In this document: positions 8,261 to 18,065 of the stretch, piece after piece
How positions within the stretch are numbered: the stretch's first letter is position 1
Layout of the letters: each line of letters opens with the position of its first letter
NCBI RefSeq assembly: GCF_000716335.1
Contig: NZ_KL591010.1
Coordinates: 195,388 to 259,387 of the forward strand
Source of the DNA: Streptomyces sp. NRRL S-118
GTDB lineage: Bacteria > Actinomycetota > Actinomycetes > Streptomycetales > Streptomycetaceae
Direction: 5' to 3'
Length of the DNA: 64,000 nucleotides
The notes under the pieces: model-generated
The model's database searches: none
What the model was told of the DNA's origin: nothing
What the model saw: the letters and a program-made list of their open reading frames with translations, nothing else
Translations under genes and position numbers: made by a program

Positions 8261-9709
8261 TCACTCCTCCCAGACGGCGACCGCCGTACGGTCGTCGGCG
8301 TACCCCTTCACCCTGACCTGGATGTCGGCGAGGAACTGCGCGAGCCCCGGCGGCTCGCCGCCCGCCCAGCGCCCGGCGAGCTCCTTCGCGAGCACGGGCT
8401 CGCCGCGCAGCGGCTCGGCGAGCCCGGGGCCGGTGAGCAGGAGCGTGTCACCGGGGCGGGCCACGGAGGCGCGGAAGCGGAACGGCTCGGCGGGCGGCGG
8501 TACGGGGGGTTCGATGTACGGTGCCGCGGGAGTGGTGACGCCCAGGTCCATGGTGAGCCGGTCGCCCTCGACCGTCTCCGCCGGGGGTGAGCCGTAGCCG
8601 ACGACGGCCTCGCCGGAGACGGCGGCCGGCTCGGGCGGCGGCGGCTCGATGTCCTGCCAGGCGCCGTCCCGCAGCCGGAACAGGCCGCCGGCGCCGACAC
8701 CGAAGAACACGCGGGTGCGGCAGGCCGGGTCGGCGGTCAGCAACAGGCAGCGCAGGCCGGCGCCGTACTCCTCCGGGGTGACGCCGCGTTCGGCGGCGCG
8801 GGCCCGCAGCTTGCCGTAGGCCCGGTCGGTGAGGCGGTGCAGTCCCGACTTGAGGTGCCCGCGGCGGCCGGCGCGGATGTCCTCCGAGAGGCGGGCGTGG
8901 CTGCGGCCGACGGCGTCGCCGATCCAGCGGCAGGCGTCGGCGGCGGCAAGGTGCGCCTCCTCGGCCGTACGGGCACCGGTCGCGACGGCGACGAGCACGA
9001 GCGCGGTGTCGCCACCGCCGAACCGCGCGGTGAGCAGCGCGTCCCGGCGCGGCTCGCCCCGGTAGCGGGCGGAGTCGCCCCGGACCGACGCGGCGCGCAG
9101 GGTGTACGTCCCGTACCGGGCGCCGTCGAGAACGGTGTCGGCGACGAGTTCGCCCAGTTTCCCGGCGCGGGCGGGCGGCAGGGCGGTGGGCTCGGGGTCG
9201 TAGGTGGGCGGTCCGTCCCCGACGTACGCGGCGCGCGGGCGCGGGACCCCGGGTGACGTGGCGTCAGGGGAGGCGGCGACACCGGCCGTCGCCCCGGGCG
9301 GCGTGGCGGGCGGGGGCGGCACGGCCGGACGTGGCCGCGGGGCGGGCGTGGTGGCCGGGGCGCGGGACGGCGGCGGCGGTGCGGGGAAGGTCCGGGGGCC
9401 CGGGGAGCCGGCCGGGGGCTGCCAGGGCGCGCGGTCCCGCTGGGTGCTCCCCCACGCCGTGTCCCGCGCGCCGGCCACCGCCCCACCGGGCGCGCGGCCT
9501 GACACCGCGTCGGGCGTCGTACCGGTCGCCGCATCATCGGCCGGTCCTCCGGCCGCCGGCCCGTCGGACACCGTGCCGGACGCCGAGTCGAAGCGGTCGT
9601 CCAGGGTGTCGCCGCTCGCGGTCGGGGCCGTGTCCGGTGCCCTGTCGTCGTACAGCCTGTCCCACCAGTCGTCCTCGCCGGTGGTGGGCGTCTCCCCCTG
9701 TGGGCTCAT
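8261..9709 (-). CDS. PP2C-like protein phosphatase with long disordered N-terminus
   Basis: A 482-residue protein. The first 200 residues are Pro/Ala/Asp/Thr-rich and look disordered, opening MSPQGETPTTGEDDWWDRLY. The C-terminal ~280 residues resemble the PP2C_2 fold: ASVRGDSARYRGEPRRDALL (metal-ligand region), a VAVATGA strand, RPGDTLLLTGPGLAEPL, and a terminal YADDRTAVAVWE resembling the DDxTxVVV motif. The usual DG of the second metal site is not obvious, so activity is uncertain. Role: Ser/Thr dephosphorylation, often paired with a kinase, though none is adjacent. ATG 9709 chosen; ATG 9718 possible. Confidence 0.75.
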   Translation of the reverse strand: MSPQGETPTTGEDDWWDRLYDDRAPDTAPTASGDTLDDRFDSASGTVSDGPAAGGPADDAATGTTPDAVSGRAPGGAVAGARDTAWGSTQRDRAPWQPPAGSPGPRTFPAPPPPSRAPATTPAPRPRPAVPPPPATPPGATAGVAASPDATSPGVPRPRAAYVGDGPPTYDPEPTALPPARAGKLGELVADTVLDGARYGTYTLRAASVRGDSARYRGEPRRDALLTARFGGGDTALVLVAVATGARTAEEAHLAAADACRWIGDAVGRSHARLSEDIRAGRRGHLKSGLHRLTDRAYGKLRARAAERGVTPEEYGAGLRCLLLTADPACRTRVFFGVGAGGLFRLRDGAWQDIEPPPPEPAAVSGEAVVGYGSPPAETVEGDRLTMDLGVTTPAAPYIEPPVPPPAEPFRFRASVARPGDTLLLTGPGLAEPLRGEPVLAKELAGRWAGGEPPGLAQFLADIQVRVKGYADDRTAVAVWEE

Positions 9710-9764
9710 GCCCTTCATTGTCCACCGCGGGGGGTGCGCGAAAACGGGCATCCGCAAAAGAGGG

Positions 9765-9812
9765 GGTCCGCCGGGCGGCCCCACCCCCCACGGGAAGGCC
9801 GCCCGGCGGACC
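9765..9812. terminator. Perfect 16-bp stem hairpin in a divergent intergenic region
   Basis: GGTCCGCCGGGCGGCC (9765-9780) and GGCCGCCCGGCGGACC (9797-9812) are exact complements around a 16-nt loop. The hairpin lies 56 nt upstream of the PP2C-like gene start and about 300 nt upstream of the plus-strand regulator, so it does not follow any annotated gene. It could terminate an unannotated transcript or insulate the divergent promoters. Confidence 0.65.
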
Positions 9813-10108
9813 GGCGTGATCGACGCACGCGTACGCGCGGATCACGGTCCGGGGAAGGAGAGTTGCCGAGGTGAGGGCGCCGGGCGGGTGGTCCGCGCGG
9901 TTGCCGGCGCCGGGGCCGGCCGTCGGCCCGCCGGTGGACGGGCGGACCTCGGGGTGGACGGTTCCGCCACGGCATGGGCGCGGCTTCGCTGTGGTGCTGC
10001 GGTGGCGACACCTTGGCAGAGTGACGGGCGGTACGGGGATGATGAGCGCGGCGGATGTACGCCGTGGCCGGTTCCCGCCACGGCTGCGGCGACGAGGGGG
10101 CTTCAGGG
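9813..10108. other. Intergenic stretch without a convincing gene
   Basis: About 300 nt between the hairpin and the next start. An AAGGAG at 9855 precedes a GTG at 9871, but the reading frame that follows is out of phase with the downstream gene and has no recognisable protein character. It presumably holds the promoter of the downstream regulator; no clear -35/-10 pair is seen. Confidence 0.5.
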
Positions 10109-11095
10109 GTGCTGGCGGCGATAGGGCTGGACGAACGGCAGGAGGCGGCTTACCGGGCGCTGGTCGCCCTGGGCGCGGCCGACGTGGCGGACCTCGCCCA
10201 CCGGCTGGAGGTGCCGGAGGCGGACACCGAACGGGCGCTGCGGCGGCTGGAGTCGCAGGGGCTGGCCGCCCGGTCGTCGTCGCGCGCGGGACGGTGGGTG
10301 GCTGCGCCGCCCGCGGTCGCGCTGGGCGCGCTGCTGACGCAGCAGCGGCACGAGCTGGAGCAGGCGGAGCTGGCGGCGGCGGCGCTGGCGCAGCAGTACC
10401 GGGCGGAGGCGGCGGAGCCCGCGGTCCACGACCTGGTCGAGGCGGTGACGGGTGCGAGCGCGGTGGCGCACCGGTTCCGGCAGCTCCAGCTGGGCGCGGC
10501 ACGAGAGGTGTGCGCGCTCGTGACGGGGCGGCCGGTGGCGGTGACCGGTCCGCAGAACGACGCGGAGGAGCGCGCCGCCGGACGGGGGGTGGCGTACCGC
10601 GTGGTGGTGGAGCGGGAGGTGCTGGAGCAGCCGGAAGGGATCACCGAGCTGACGGCGGCGCTCGGCCGGGGCGAGCAGGTCCGGGTGGTGGACCGGGTCC
10701 CCACGAAACTGCTGGTCGCGGACGGGACGCTGGCGATGGTGGCGCTGGTGGGCGGCCGGGGCGCGGAACCCGCCGCGCTGGTGGCGCACGCGAGCGGGCT
10801 GCTGGAGGCGCTGACGGGGCTCTTCGACGCGGTGTGGCGGGAGGCGGTGCCGCTGCGGCTGGGAGCGGGCGGCCGGGTGGCGCAGGGGCCGGCCGCCGGC
10901 CCGGACGCCACGGACCTGGAGATCCTCTCGCTGCTCCTGGCCGGGCTGACGGACGCGAGCGTCGCCAAGCAGCTCGACCTGGGTCTGCGGACGGTCCAAC
11001 GCCGGGTCAAGGGCCTGATGGAGACGGCGGGCGTGACCACCCGCCTGCAACTGGGCTGGCACGCCTACGAACGCGGCTGGGTGTCCCGCACGTAG
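10109..11095 (+). CDS. Transcriptional regulator with N-terminal TrmB-like and C-terminal LuxR-type HTH
   Basis: A 328-residue regulator with DNA-binding folds at both ends. Residues 1-60 (AAIGLDERQEAAYRALVALG ... LAHRLEVPEADTERALRRLE) look like a TrmB/MarR-type winged helix. The last 65 residues (DLEILSLLLAGLTDASVAKQ, LGLRTVQRRVKGLME, RLQLGWHAYERGW) form a LuxR/NarL-type HTH. The middle is an effector-like domain. This two-HTH architecture is common in Streptomyces, where the regulators are mostly orphans. GTG 10109 was chosen because the conserved AAIGLDE motif begins right there, with GAGGGGG upstream. Confidence 0.8.
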   Translation: MLAAIGLDERQEAAYRALVALGAADVADLAHRLEVPEADTERALRRLESQGLAARSSSRAGRWVAAPPAVALGALLTQQRHELEQAELAAAALAQQYRAEAAEPAVHDLVEAVTGASAVAHRFRQLQLGAAREVCALVTGRPVAVTGPQNDAEERAAGRGVAYRVVVEREVLEQPEGITELTAALGRGEQVRVVDRVPTKLLVADGTLAMVALVGGRGAEPAALVAHASGLLEALTGLFDAVWREAVPLRLGAGGRVAQGPAAGPDATDLEILSLLLAGLTDASVAKQLDLGLRTVQRRVKGLMETAGVTTRLQLGWHAYERGWVSRT

Positions 11096-11167
11096 GGGCC
11101 GCCGGCCCTCGTGGGCGGGCGGACGGCCCGACCTGCGGGAAGGGGGCCGGTCCTGCACGCTGGACGC

Positions 11168-11650
11168 GTGGGTGTGTGGCAGCTGCTGATGGTCGGGCTG
11201 GTGATGCTGCTCGGCCTGCTCGGCGTGCTGATCCCCGGGGTGCCCGGGTCGTGGCTGATGTGGGCCGCGGTGGCCTGGTGGGCGCTGCAGGACACCTCCG
11301 CCCTCGCGTGGTGGCTGCTGGTCGGCTCGACGGTCCTGCTCCTGGTGACCCAGGGTGTCGTCTGGCACCTGCCCCCGCGCCGGCTGCGCGGAGTGGGCGT
11401 CACCCGGCGGATGGTGGTGTACGCGGGGGTGGGCGCGCTGCTCGGGTTCATCCTGGTGCCGGTGGTCGGCGCCGTGCCCGGTTACGTGGGAGGGATCTAC
11501 CTGTCGGAGCGGCTCCGGCTCGGGGGCCACGGGCCGGCCATGACGTCGACCAGGACGGTCATGCGGGCGATCGGCACGAGCGTGCTCGTGGAGCTGTTCG
11601 CCTGTCTGGTGATCGCGGCGGCGTGGCTGGGCGTCGTCTTCGGTGCCTGA
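11168..11650 (+). CDS. DUF456-family small membrane protein
   Basis: A 160-residue protein, almost all hydrophobic, with four or five membrane segments. LLGLLGVLIPGVPGSWLMWA at the N-terminus and a glycine-rich VVGAVPGYVGGIYLSERLR turn are the recurring pattern of DUF456 proteins. Function is unknown. GTG 11168 was chosen to begin just before the first membrane segment; the ribosome binding site is weak. It converges with the Ada-AlkA gene; the stops are 60 nt apart. Confidence 0.8.
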   Translation: MGVWQLLMVGLVMLLGLLGVLIPGVPGSWLMWAAVAWWALQDTSALAWWLLVGSTVLLLVTQGVVWHLPPRRLRGVGVTRRMVVYAGVGALLGFILVPVVGAVPGYVGGIYLSERLRLGGHGPAMTSTRTVMRAIGTSVLVELFACLVIAAAWLGVVFGA

Positions 11651-11709
11651 GGGCCGGCGCGCGGGGCGGCGGGGCCCGGTGGCGGGAGCCGCAGGCGTCC
11701 CCGAACGCC

Positions 11710-13041
11710 TCAGGCCATGCCCAGGTAGCGGTCCGCGTACGAACGCCAGGGGCGCCATTCGGGGCGGTCGGCGCGCTCGTCGGGGGCCACGTCCGGGTCC
11801 CCGAGGGCCCGCATCCGGATCAGGGCGGCGTCCCGGGCGGTGACCCCGGGCAGTGCGCGCAGCGCCCGCTCGGTCCCGTCGCGGTCGGCGCCCGGGTCGA
11901 GGCGCACGCTCCCGTCGGCCAGGGCCGCGGCGAGCGACCCCGCCACGGGGTGGCCCAGCAGGTCCCGCGGCCGGGGGAACAGGTGTGTGAGGCCGCCGCA
12001 CGGGGCTGGCAGCCCCGTTCCGTACAGGGCGACCAGCCGCCGCGCCTCCGCCGGTCCGACGAGCGTCCGTACCGCGTATTCCTCCGGTTCGGCGGCACCC
12101 GGCGAGCGCAGCCCCGGGCGGGCCGCCACGAGCGGGGCGAGTCCGGGGTCGGCGCCCAGGCGCTCGGCGACCGCGTACGGGTCGGCGTCCAGGTCGAACA
12201 GCCGGCGCAGCCGCTGCACGGCGGTGGTGAGGTCGCGCAGGTCGGTGAGGTGGATCCGGGCCTCCAGCCACGGGCCGGACGACCGCTCGCCGACGGCGGC
12301 GACCGCGGAGCCGTGGGGCAGCCGCAGCGTGCGCCGGTAGGTGCGCGCGCCGGGGGCGCCGACGACCTCCTCGATCCGGTCGACCGCTTCGGCCGCGAGC
12401 AGGTCGAACACCTCGCGCGCGGCGTACGGCCCCCGGTGGGCTAGCCGCAGCGGGATTCCGCCGGTTCCCCGCGCCGCACGGCCGCGCGACTCGGCGCGCA
12501 GCCCGCTCGGCGTCCGGGCGTAGATCTGCCGGATGGTGTCGTTGAACTGCCGCACGCTGGCGAAACCCGACGCGAACGCGATCTCGGTGACGGGCAGCCC
12601 GGTGGTCTGGAGCAGCACACGGGCGGTGTGCGCCCGCTGCGCGCGGGCGAGCGCGACGGGTCCGGCGCCCAGCTCGGCGTTGAGCTGGCGCTGCACCTGC
12701 CGGGCGCTGTAGCCGAGCCGCCCCGCGAGCCCGGGCACGCCCTCGCGGTCCACCACCCCGTCGCCGATCATGCGCATGGCACGGCCGACGACGTCGGCGC
12801 GGACGTTCCAGGCGGCGGACCCGGGCACGGCGTCGGGCCGGCACCGCCGGCAGGCCCGGAAGCCGTGCCGCTGGGCGGCGGCCGCGGTGGGGAAGAACGT
12901 GACGTTCTGCCGCTTGGGCGTGACGGCCGGGCAGCTGGGCCGGCAGTAGATGCCGGTGGTGGCCACGGCGAAGAAGAACACGCCGTCGAAGCGCGCGTCG
13001 CGGCTGGCCACCGCCTCGTACCTGCTGTCCTCGTCCGTCAC
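11710..13041 (-). CDS. Ada-AlkA fusion: methyl-acceptor/AraC regulator with degenerate glycosylase domain
   Basis: A 443-residue protein with the layout Ada zinc domain, AraC-type HTH, AlkA N-domain, HhH glycosylase domain. The zinc/methyl-acceptor cysteines are all present (Cys33, Cys37 in IYCRPSCPA; Cys64, Cys67 in ACRRCRPD), so methylphosphotriester sensing is plausible. The HTH reads PVTEIAFASGFASVRQFNDT. The glycosylase domain is altered: the expected LPGIGPWTA hairpin reads LPGVTARDA, and the stretch that should carry the catalytic Asp between DPD and RPWRSYA is shortened to about 12 residues. It may therefore act as a sensor-activator of the alkylation response rather than an excision enzyme. 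GTG 13041 follows GGGGG. Confidence 0.85.
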   Translation of the reverse strand: MTDEDSRYEAVASRDARFDGVFFFAVATTGIYCRPSCPAVTPKRQNVTFFPTAAAAQRHGFRACRRCRPDAVPGSAAWNVRADVVGRAMRMIGDGVVDREGVPGLAGRLGYSARQVQRQLNAELGAGPVALARAQRAHTARVLLQTTGLPVTEIAFASGFASVRQFNDTIRQIYARTPSGLRAESRGRAARGTGGIPLRLAHRGPYAAREVFDLLAAEAVDRIEEVVGAPGARTYRRTLRLPHGSAVAAVGERSSGPWLEARIHLTDLRDLTTAVQRLRRLFDLDADPYAVAERLGADPGLAPLVAARPGLRSPGAAEPEEYAVRTLVGPAEARRLVALYGTGLPAPCGGLTHLFPRPRDLLGHPVAGSLAAALADGSVRLDPGADRDGTERALRALPGVTARDAALIRMRALGDPDVAPDERADRPEWRPWRSYADRYLGMA

Positions 13042-13132
13042 GCCCCCAGTGTCACCGGCACGCCCGGACCCGCGCTGGCGGTTTTCGGACACCGCGTCTG
13101 CCGACGGGTCCGGAGCGGGCCGGGCGGGCGGG

Positions 13133-14275
13133 TCAGCGCCGGTGGCCCCGCTTGGCCTCCAGGGCCGCACGGCCCTCGGCGCTCATGCGCTTCCAGTCCT
13201 TGAGCATCTCGGCGCGCAGGCGGGCGTCGGTCTTGGCGACGATCCGCTGGTTCTCGCGGAGCAGCTTGCGGTAGCTGGCCAGCCGGCGTTCGGGCAGCGA
13301 GCCGTCCTCGACGGCGGCGAGGACCGCGCAGCCGGGCTCCGACGCGTGCGCGCAGTCGTGGAAGCGGCAGCCCTCGGCCAGGTCCTCGATCTCCGAGAAG
13401 ACCTGGCCGACGCCGGTGCCGGCGTCCCACATGCCGACGCCCCGCAGCCCGGGGGTGTCGATGAGCACGCCGCCGCCCGGGAGGGCCAGCAGGTTCCGGG
13501 TCGTGGTGGTGTGCCGGCCCTTGCCGTCCACGTCACGCGTGGCCCGGACCGCCATGACGTCCTCGCCGAGCAGCGCGTTGGCGAGGGTGGACTTGCCCGC
13601 GCCGGAGACGCCGAGCAGCACGCTGGTGCCGCCCGCCACGACGGCGGCGAGCACGTCGACGCCCTCTCCGGTGGCGGAGCTGACGGGGAGGACCTGCACG
13701 CCCGGCGCCGCGGTCTCGACGTCCCGCACGAGGTAGGACAGGCCGTCCGGGTCGGGCACCAGGTCGGCCTTGGTGAGCACCACGAGGGGCTGGGCGCCGC
13801 ACTCCCAGGCGAGGGCGAGGAACCGTTCGATCCGCCCGAGGTCCAGCTCGACGGCGAGCGAGACCGCGATGACGGCGTGATCGACGTTGGCCGCGAGGAT
13901 CTGGCCCTCGGACCGGCTGGAGGAGGTGGAGCGGACGAGCGCGGTGCGGCGCGGCAGGTAGGCGCGGACGTACCGGGGGTTGCCGCCGGTCTCGACGGCG
14001 GCCCAGTCGCCGGTGCAGATGACCCGCATCGGGTCGTGCGGCGTCACGAACGCGGTGTCCGCGCGGACGAGGCCGTCCGCGGTGATCACGTCGCACTGGC
14101 CGCGGTCGACCCGTGCCACCCGCCCGGGGACGAGGCCCTCGGCGGCGTACGGGGCGAACTCCGCTTCCCACGCCGCGTCCCAGCCGTAGGGGGCGAGGGC
14201 GTGCGGTGCGGGAAGGCCGGTGGAGAGGTGAGCGGAAAAGGAAGAGGAGAAGGACGAGGAGGACGAGGAGGACAA
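13133..14275 (-). CDS. rsgA: Ribosome small-subunit-dependent GTPase A
   Basis: A circularly permuted GTPase (380 residues) that checks late 30S ribosome assembly. Order seen: OB-fold (GRVARVDRGQCDVITADG), then G4 LTKADLV, G5 SSATG, G1 GVSGAGKSTLANAL, switch HTTTTR, G3 DTPGLRG, and a zinc domain CRFHDCAHASEPGC. The C-terminus is helical and basic, fitting rRNA binding. The N-terminus is a Ser-rich run encoded by a pyrimidine-rich low-complexity tract, starting at TTG 14275; no ATG/GTG lies nearby in frame, so the exact start is uncertain. A 23-codon ORF with a strong ribosome site sits just upstream. Confidence 0.92.
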   Translation of the reverse strand: MSSSSSSSFSSSFSAHLSTGLPAPHALAPYGWDAAWEAEFAPYAAEGLVPGRVARVDRGQCDVITADGLVRADTAFVTPHDPMRVICTGDWAAVETGGNPRYVRAYLPRRTALVRSTSSSRSEGQILAANVDHAVIAVSLAVELDLGRIERFLALAWECGAQPLVVLTKADLVPDPDGLSYLVRDVETAAPGVQVLPVSSATGEGVDVLAAVVAGGTSVLLGVSGAGKSTLANALLGEDVMAVRATRDVDGKGRHTTTTRNLLALPGGGVLIDTPGLRGVGMWDAGTGVGQVFSEIEDLAEGCRFHDCAHASEPGCAVLAAVEDGSLPERRLASYRKLLRENQRIVAKTDARLRAEMLKDWKRMSAEGRAALEAKRGHRR

Positions 14276-14352
14276 GGGGGGAACCCTTCGAAGGCGAGGG
14301 TGGCCCCGGCGCCGCGCGCCCGGTCATGGGTGCGCGCGTCGATGGTGAGGTG

Positions 14353-14424
14353 TCAGCCGGTGGCCACGGGAGTGGGAGTGATGTGCTTCCGGATCAGGGC
14401 AGCGCCCAGCGCAGTGACAGCCAT
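14353..14424 (-). CDS. Possible 23-residue leader peptide upstream of rsgA
   Basis: A short ORF, MAVTALGAALIRKHITPTPV followed by Ala-Thr-Gly and TGA. GGGAGG at 14433-14438 stands 8 nt before the ATG, a better ribosome site than that of rsgA itself, whose TTG start is 78 nt downstream. The peptide matches no leader family I know. Because its frame is short it could be chance, but the ribosome site and position suggest translation-coupled control of rsgA. Confidence 0.4.
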   Translation of the reverse strand: MAVTALGAALIRKHITPTPVATG

Positions 14425-14599
14425 CGGTCACACCTCCCAGAGTCGTCCTCCGTGCGCCTGCCGCACGAACTCCCTCACCGTAGGGGACCGCCGTCCCGCT
14501 GCGCCAATGTTTTTCCCCGGTCCCCGCGATCACTCCACGGCGACCGCGACCGGCTCCTAGCATGGGAGCGGAGCGGGCAGGGAGAACTGAGGGGGACTC

Positions 14600-15004
14600 A
14601 TGTCGCAGCCGGTGCAACTGGAGATGCCGGACGGGCAGGTCGTCTGGGCCACCGTCGCCGAGGAGGACGGGCCGAGCGACTCCGGCATCGGCGAGCGGCT
14701 GGTGGAGCGGCTGGAGGGGTTCCACCAATCGCTGCGGGCGGTCGCGGACAATGCGCGCGCCGCCCTGGCGTCGGCCCGTCCGGACGAGGTGAGCATCGAG
14801 TTCGGGCTGGAGCTCGCGGCGGGCAAGGACGGCGTCGTGGCGGCGGTGGCCGGCGGAAGCGGCAAGGCGGCGTTCAAGGTGACGCTGAAGTGGAACGGTC
14901 CGGCCGCGGTGGCCGCGCCGCCCGCCCTGCCGGGGCCGCCCGCGGTCCCGCCCCAGCCGCCGGCGCCCCCGTCCGCGCCGCCCTCCCCCGCGGGCCGGGA
15001 CTGA
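14600..15004 (+). CDS. Trypsin-co-occurring domain (Trypco1/CU044_2847-type) adaptor
   Basis: A 134-residue protein: a compact beta-rich domain (VQLEMPDGQVVWATVAEEDG, then DEVSIEFGLELAAGKDGVVA and AAFKVTLKW) and a Pro-rich tail. This is the trypsin-co-occurring domain 1 pattern, ending in a strand with the F-K-V-T-L-x-W signature. Such proteins are encoded next to trypsin-like effectors in predicted conflict systems, as here: the trypsin-VMAP gene starts 23 nt downstream. Its role is probably to couple or restrain the protease; this is inferred from context. GGGGGAC precedes ATG 14600. Confidence 0.75.
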   Translation: MSQPVQLEMPDGQVVWATVAEEDGPSDSGIGERLVERLEGFHQSLRAVADNARAALASARPDEVSIEFGLELAAGKDGVVAAVAGGSGKAAFKVTLKWNGPAAVAAPPALPGPPAVPPQPPAPPSAPPSPAGRD

Positions 15005-15027
15005 GGGGCGGGACCGCATCGACCCGC

Positions 15028-17024
15028 ATGCACCGGCCCACCCCGATGGCGCTGCTCCAGGAGTTGCTGGAGAGCTGCCGCGTCCGTGTCGAAGGCGTCA
15101 CCAGAGGCGCGGGGTTCTTCGTCGCGCCCGGTCACGTGGTGTCCTGCGCGCATGTCGCGGGGGCGCGGCCCGGCACGCGGGTGCCCGTCGAGTGGCGGGG
15201 CGCCCGGTACGAGGGGATCGTGCGCGCGGCCTCCGCGCCGCCGGCCCGGCCCGGGCGGGGCCTGTGGCCGTACCCGGACCTGGCGGTGGTGGAGGTGCCC
15301 GGCGCGCCGGCGGGCCATCCGTGCGTCTGGCTGGACGGGCTGCTGCCCCCCGCGGGCACGCCGCTGACCGCGGCGGGCTTCTCGGACACGTACGAACCGG
15401 GCGTGCCCGCCCCGCGCACGGCCGAACTGCGCCGGGGCGGCAGCACGTTCCTGCACGGCGGCCGGATGATGGAGCTGGCCGGGGCGGAGGTGAACGAGGG
15501 CCTGTCCGGCGGGCCGGTGCTCAGCCACGCGTCGGGCGGTGTGTGCGGGGTCGTCAAGGCCACCCGTCTCAAGGGCAGCGACATGGGCGGGCTCGCCACA
15601 CCGGTGAGCGCGCTGCGGCTGCTGGACCCGGAGGTGTACCGGGCCGTGGTGCGGGGGCACGACCGGTTCCACGGCGAGGACGGCCGCTGGCCACTGGCGG
15701 CCGACCGCGTCCGCGCGTACGACCCGTGCGCCCCGTACGGCCCCCGTCACGGCCATCCCTACAGCGCCCCGCACGGCCCGGTCCCGGACGGCGGTGCGGC
15801 GCTCAGCGGCGACGAGCACCGCCAACTCCTCGCGCTGCTCGCCTCCTTGCCGGTCGTCCCGGAGGGCGGGCACCGTGCCGCGTTCCTCGCGGCGGCCGCG
15901 ACCGGGGCGGCACCGCAGGAGGACCACCCGCTGCTGGACCACCGGGACGTCTTCACGGACCTGGCCGCCCAGATGCCGCCCGAGGACGGCCGGCTGCCCT
16001 ACGAGCTGGCCTTCGCCGCCGATCTCGCGGCGCGGGACCAGGGCGGTCACGACGCCGTGCAGCGGCTGCGGGACCGGGTGCTGATCGTGGCCGGGCGGAT
16101 CGGTCTCGGTGACGAGGCGCAGCGACGGCTGGCCGGCGGGCCGGCCGGCCCGGAGCGGCCGTCGATCATCGGGCGGGTGCGGCACTCCTTGCGGGACCGG
16201 CGGCGGTACCACGTGGCGGTGTGGCGCTACCACTCCCGCGCGGACATCGTGCCGGTGGCGGCCGAGTCGGAGGCCCTGCCCCTGGAGGCGGCCCTGGAGC
16301 GGCTGGCGGCGATGCTGCCGGAGCAGATCGACATCATGGGCGGGGTCGCCCGCCCGGGCCTGATCGAGCTGATCCTTCCGGAGGAGGCCCTGGACGAGGG
16401 CTTCCCGGACTGGCTGCTGTGGCCGGAGTACCCGTGGTTCGCGCTGGGCCGCAAGCAGCACGTGGTGGTGCGTCCGCTGGAGCGGCACGAGGCGCCGGCG
16501 CTGCACGCCGCGTGGGAGCGCCGGTGGGAGCACCTGGAGGGCAAGAGCATCGGCGAGGCGCTGGTGTGCGTGTGCGGCCGGGACGGGCAGAACCAGGCGG
16601 CGCTGGGCGCGTCGTTCGACGGGGATCCCACGCTGGCCGCTCTGGCTCTGGCCGGTTCGCCGAGGACGGCGCCGGTCTCGGACGCGTACCGGGTCGCCGT
16701 CGCCTCCGGTGTCCCGATGATGACCTGGCGGCGGGGTGCGGCGGCCTGCGCGCGCGGGCACGGCGGCCCGTGCGGGGTGCCGGGGCGGCAGTCCTGCCCC
16801 GGTGACCGGTTCCTCGCGGAGGCGCGGGAGGCGCTGGCCGGGACGGCACGGGACGAACTGCCGGAGAAGGTGTGCTCGCTGCGCAACGAGGCGGTTGCGG
16901 CGGCGGGTGCGGAGGACGACCACATCGGCGGGCGGATCGTGCTGCTCTGGGACGACCCCCGGCGGCGGATCCCCCGAGTGCCCTTGGCCCCGGCCGAGGC
17001 CGAGGAAGGACCGACAGGACGTAC

Positions 17025-17028
<4 letters not shown>
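15028..17028 (+). CDS. Trypsin-like protease fused to VMAP domains (conflict-system effector)
   Basis: A 666-residue protein without a signal peptide, so cytoplasmic. Residues 15-200 form a trypsin-like fold with an intact triad: His42 (VSCAHVAG), Asp84 (PYPDLAVVEV), Ser160 (GLSGGPVL). A Pro/Tyr-rich linker leads to a helical middle and a C-terminal vWA-MoxR-associated (VMAP-C) domain, recognised by EALVCVCGRDGQNQAALG, YRVAVASGVPMMTWRRG, LPEKVCSLRNEAV and GGRIVLLWDDPRRRIP. In known vWA-MoxR-VMAP systems the VMAP protein carries the effector and is predicted to be released by the ATPase-vWA pair when a threat is sensed. The MoxR start overlaps its stop. Confidence 0.82.
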
Positions 17029-18059
<1,031 letters not shown>

Positions 18060-18065
18060 CCGGCG

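Noticed and set aside
11645..11715. GCCTGAGG ... CCTCAGGC inverted repeat around the DUF456 and Ada-AlkA stops
   Set aside because: Both genes end with an Ala codon and TGA, which makes the repeat trivial; the 55-nt loop is too long for a terminator.
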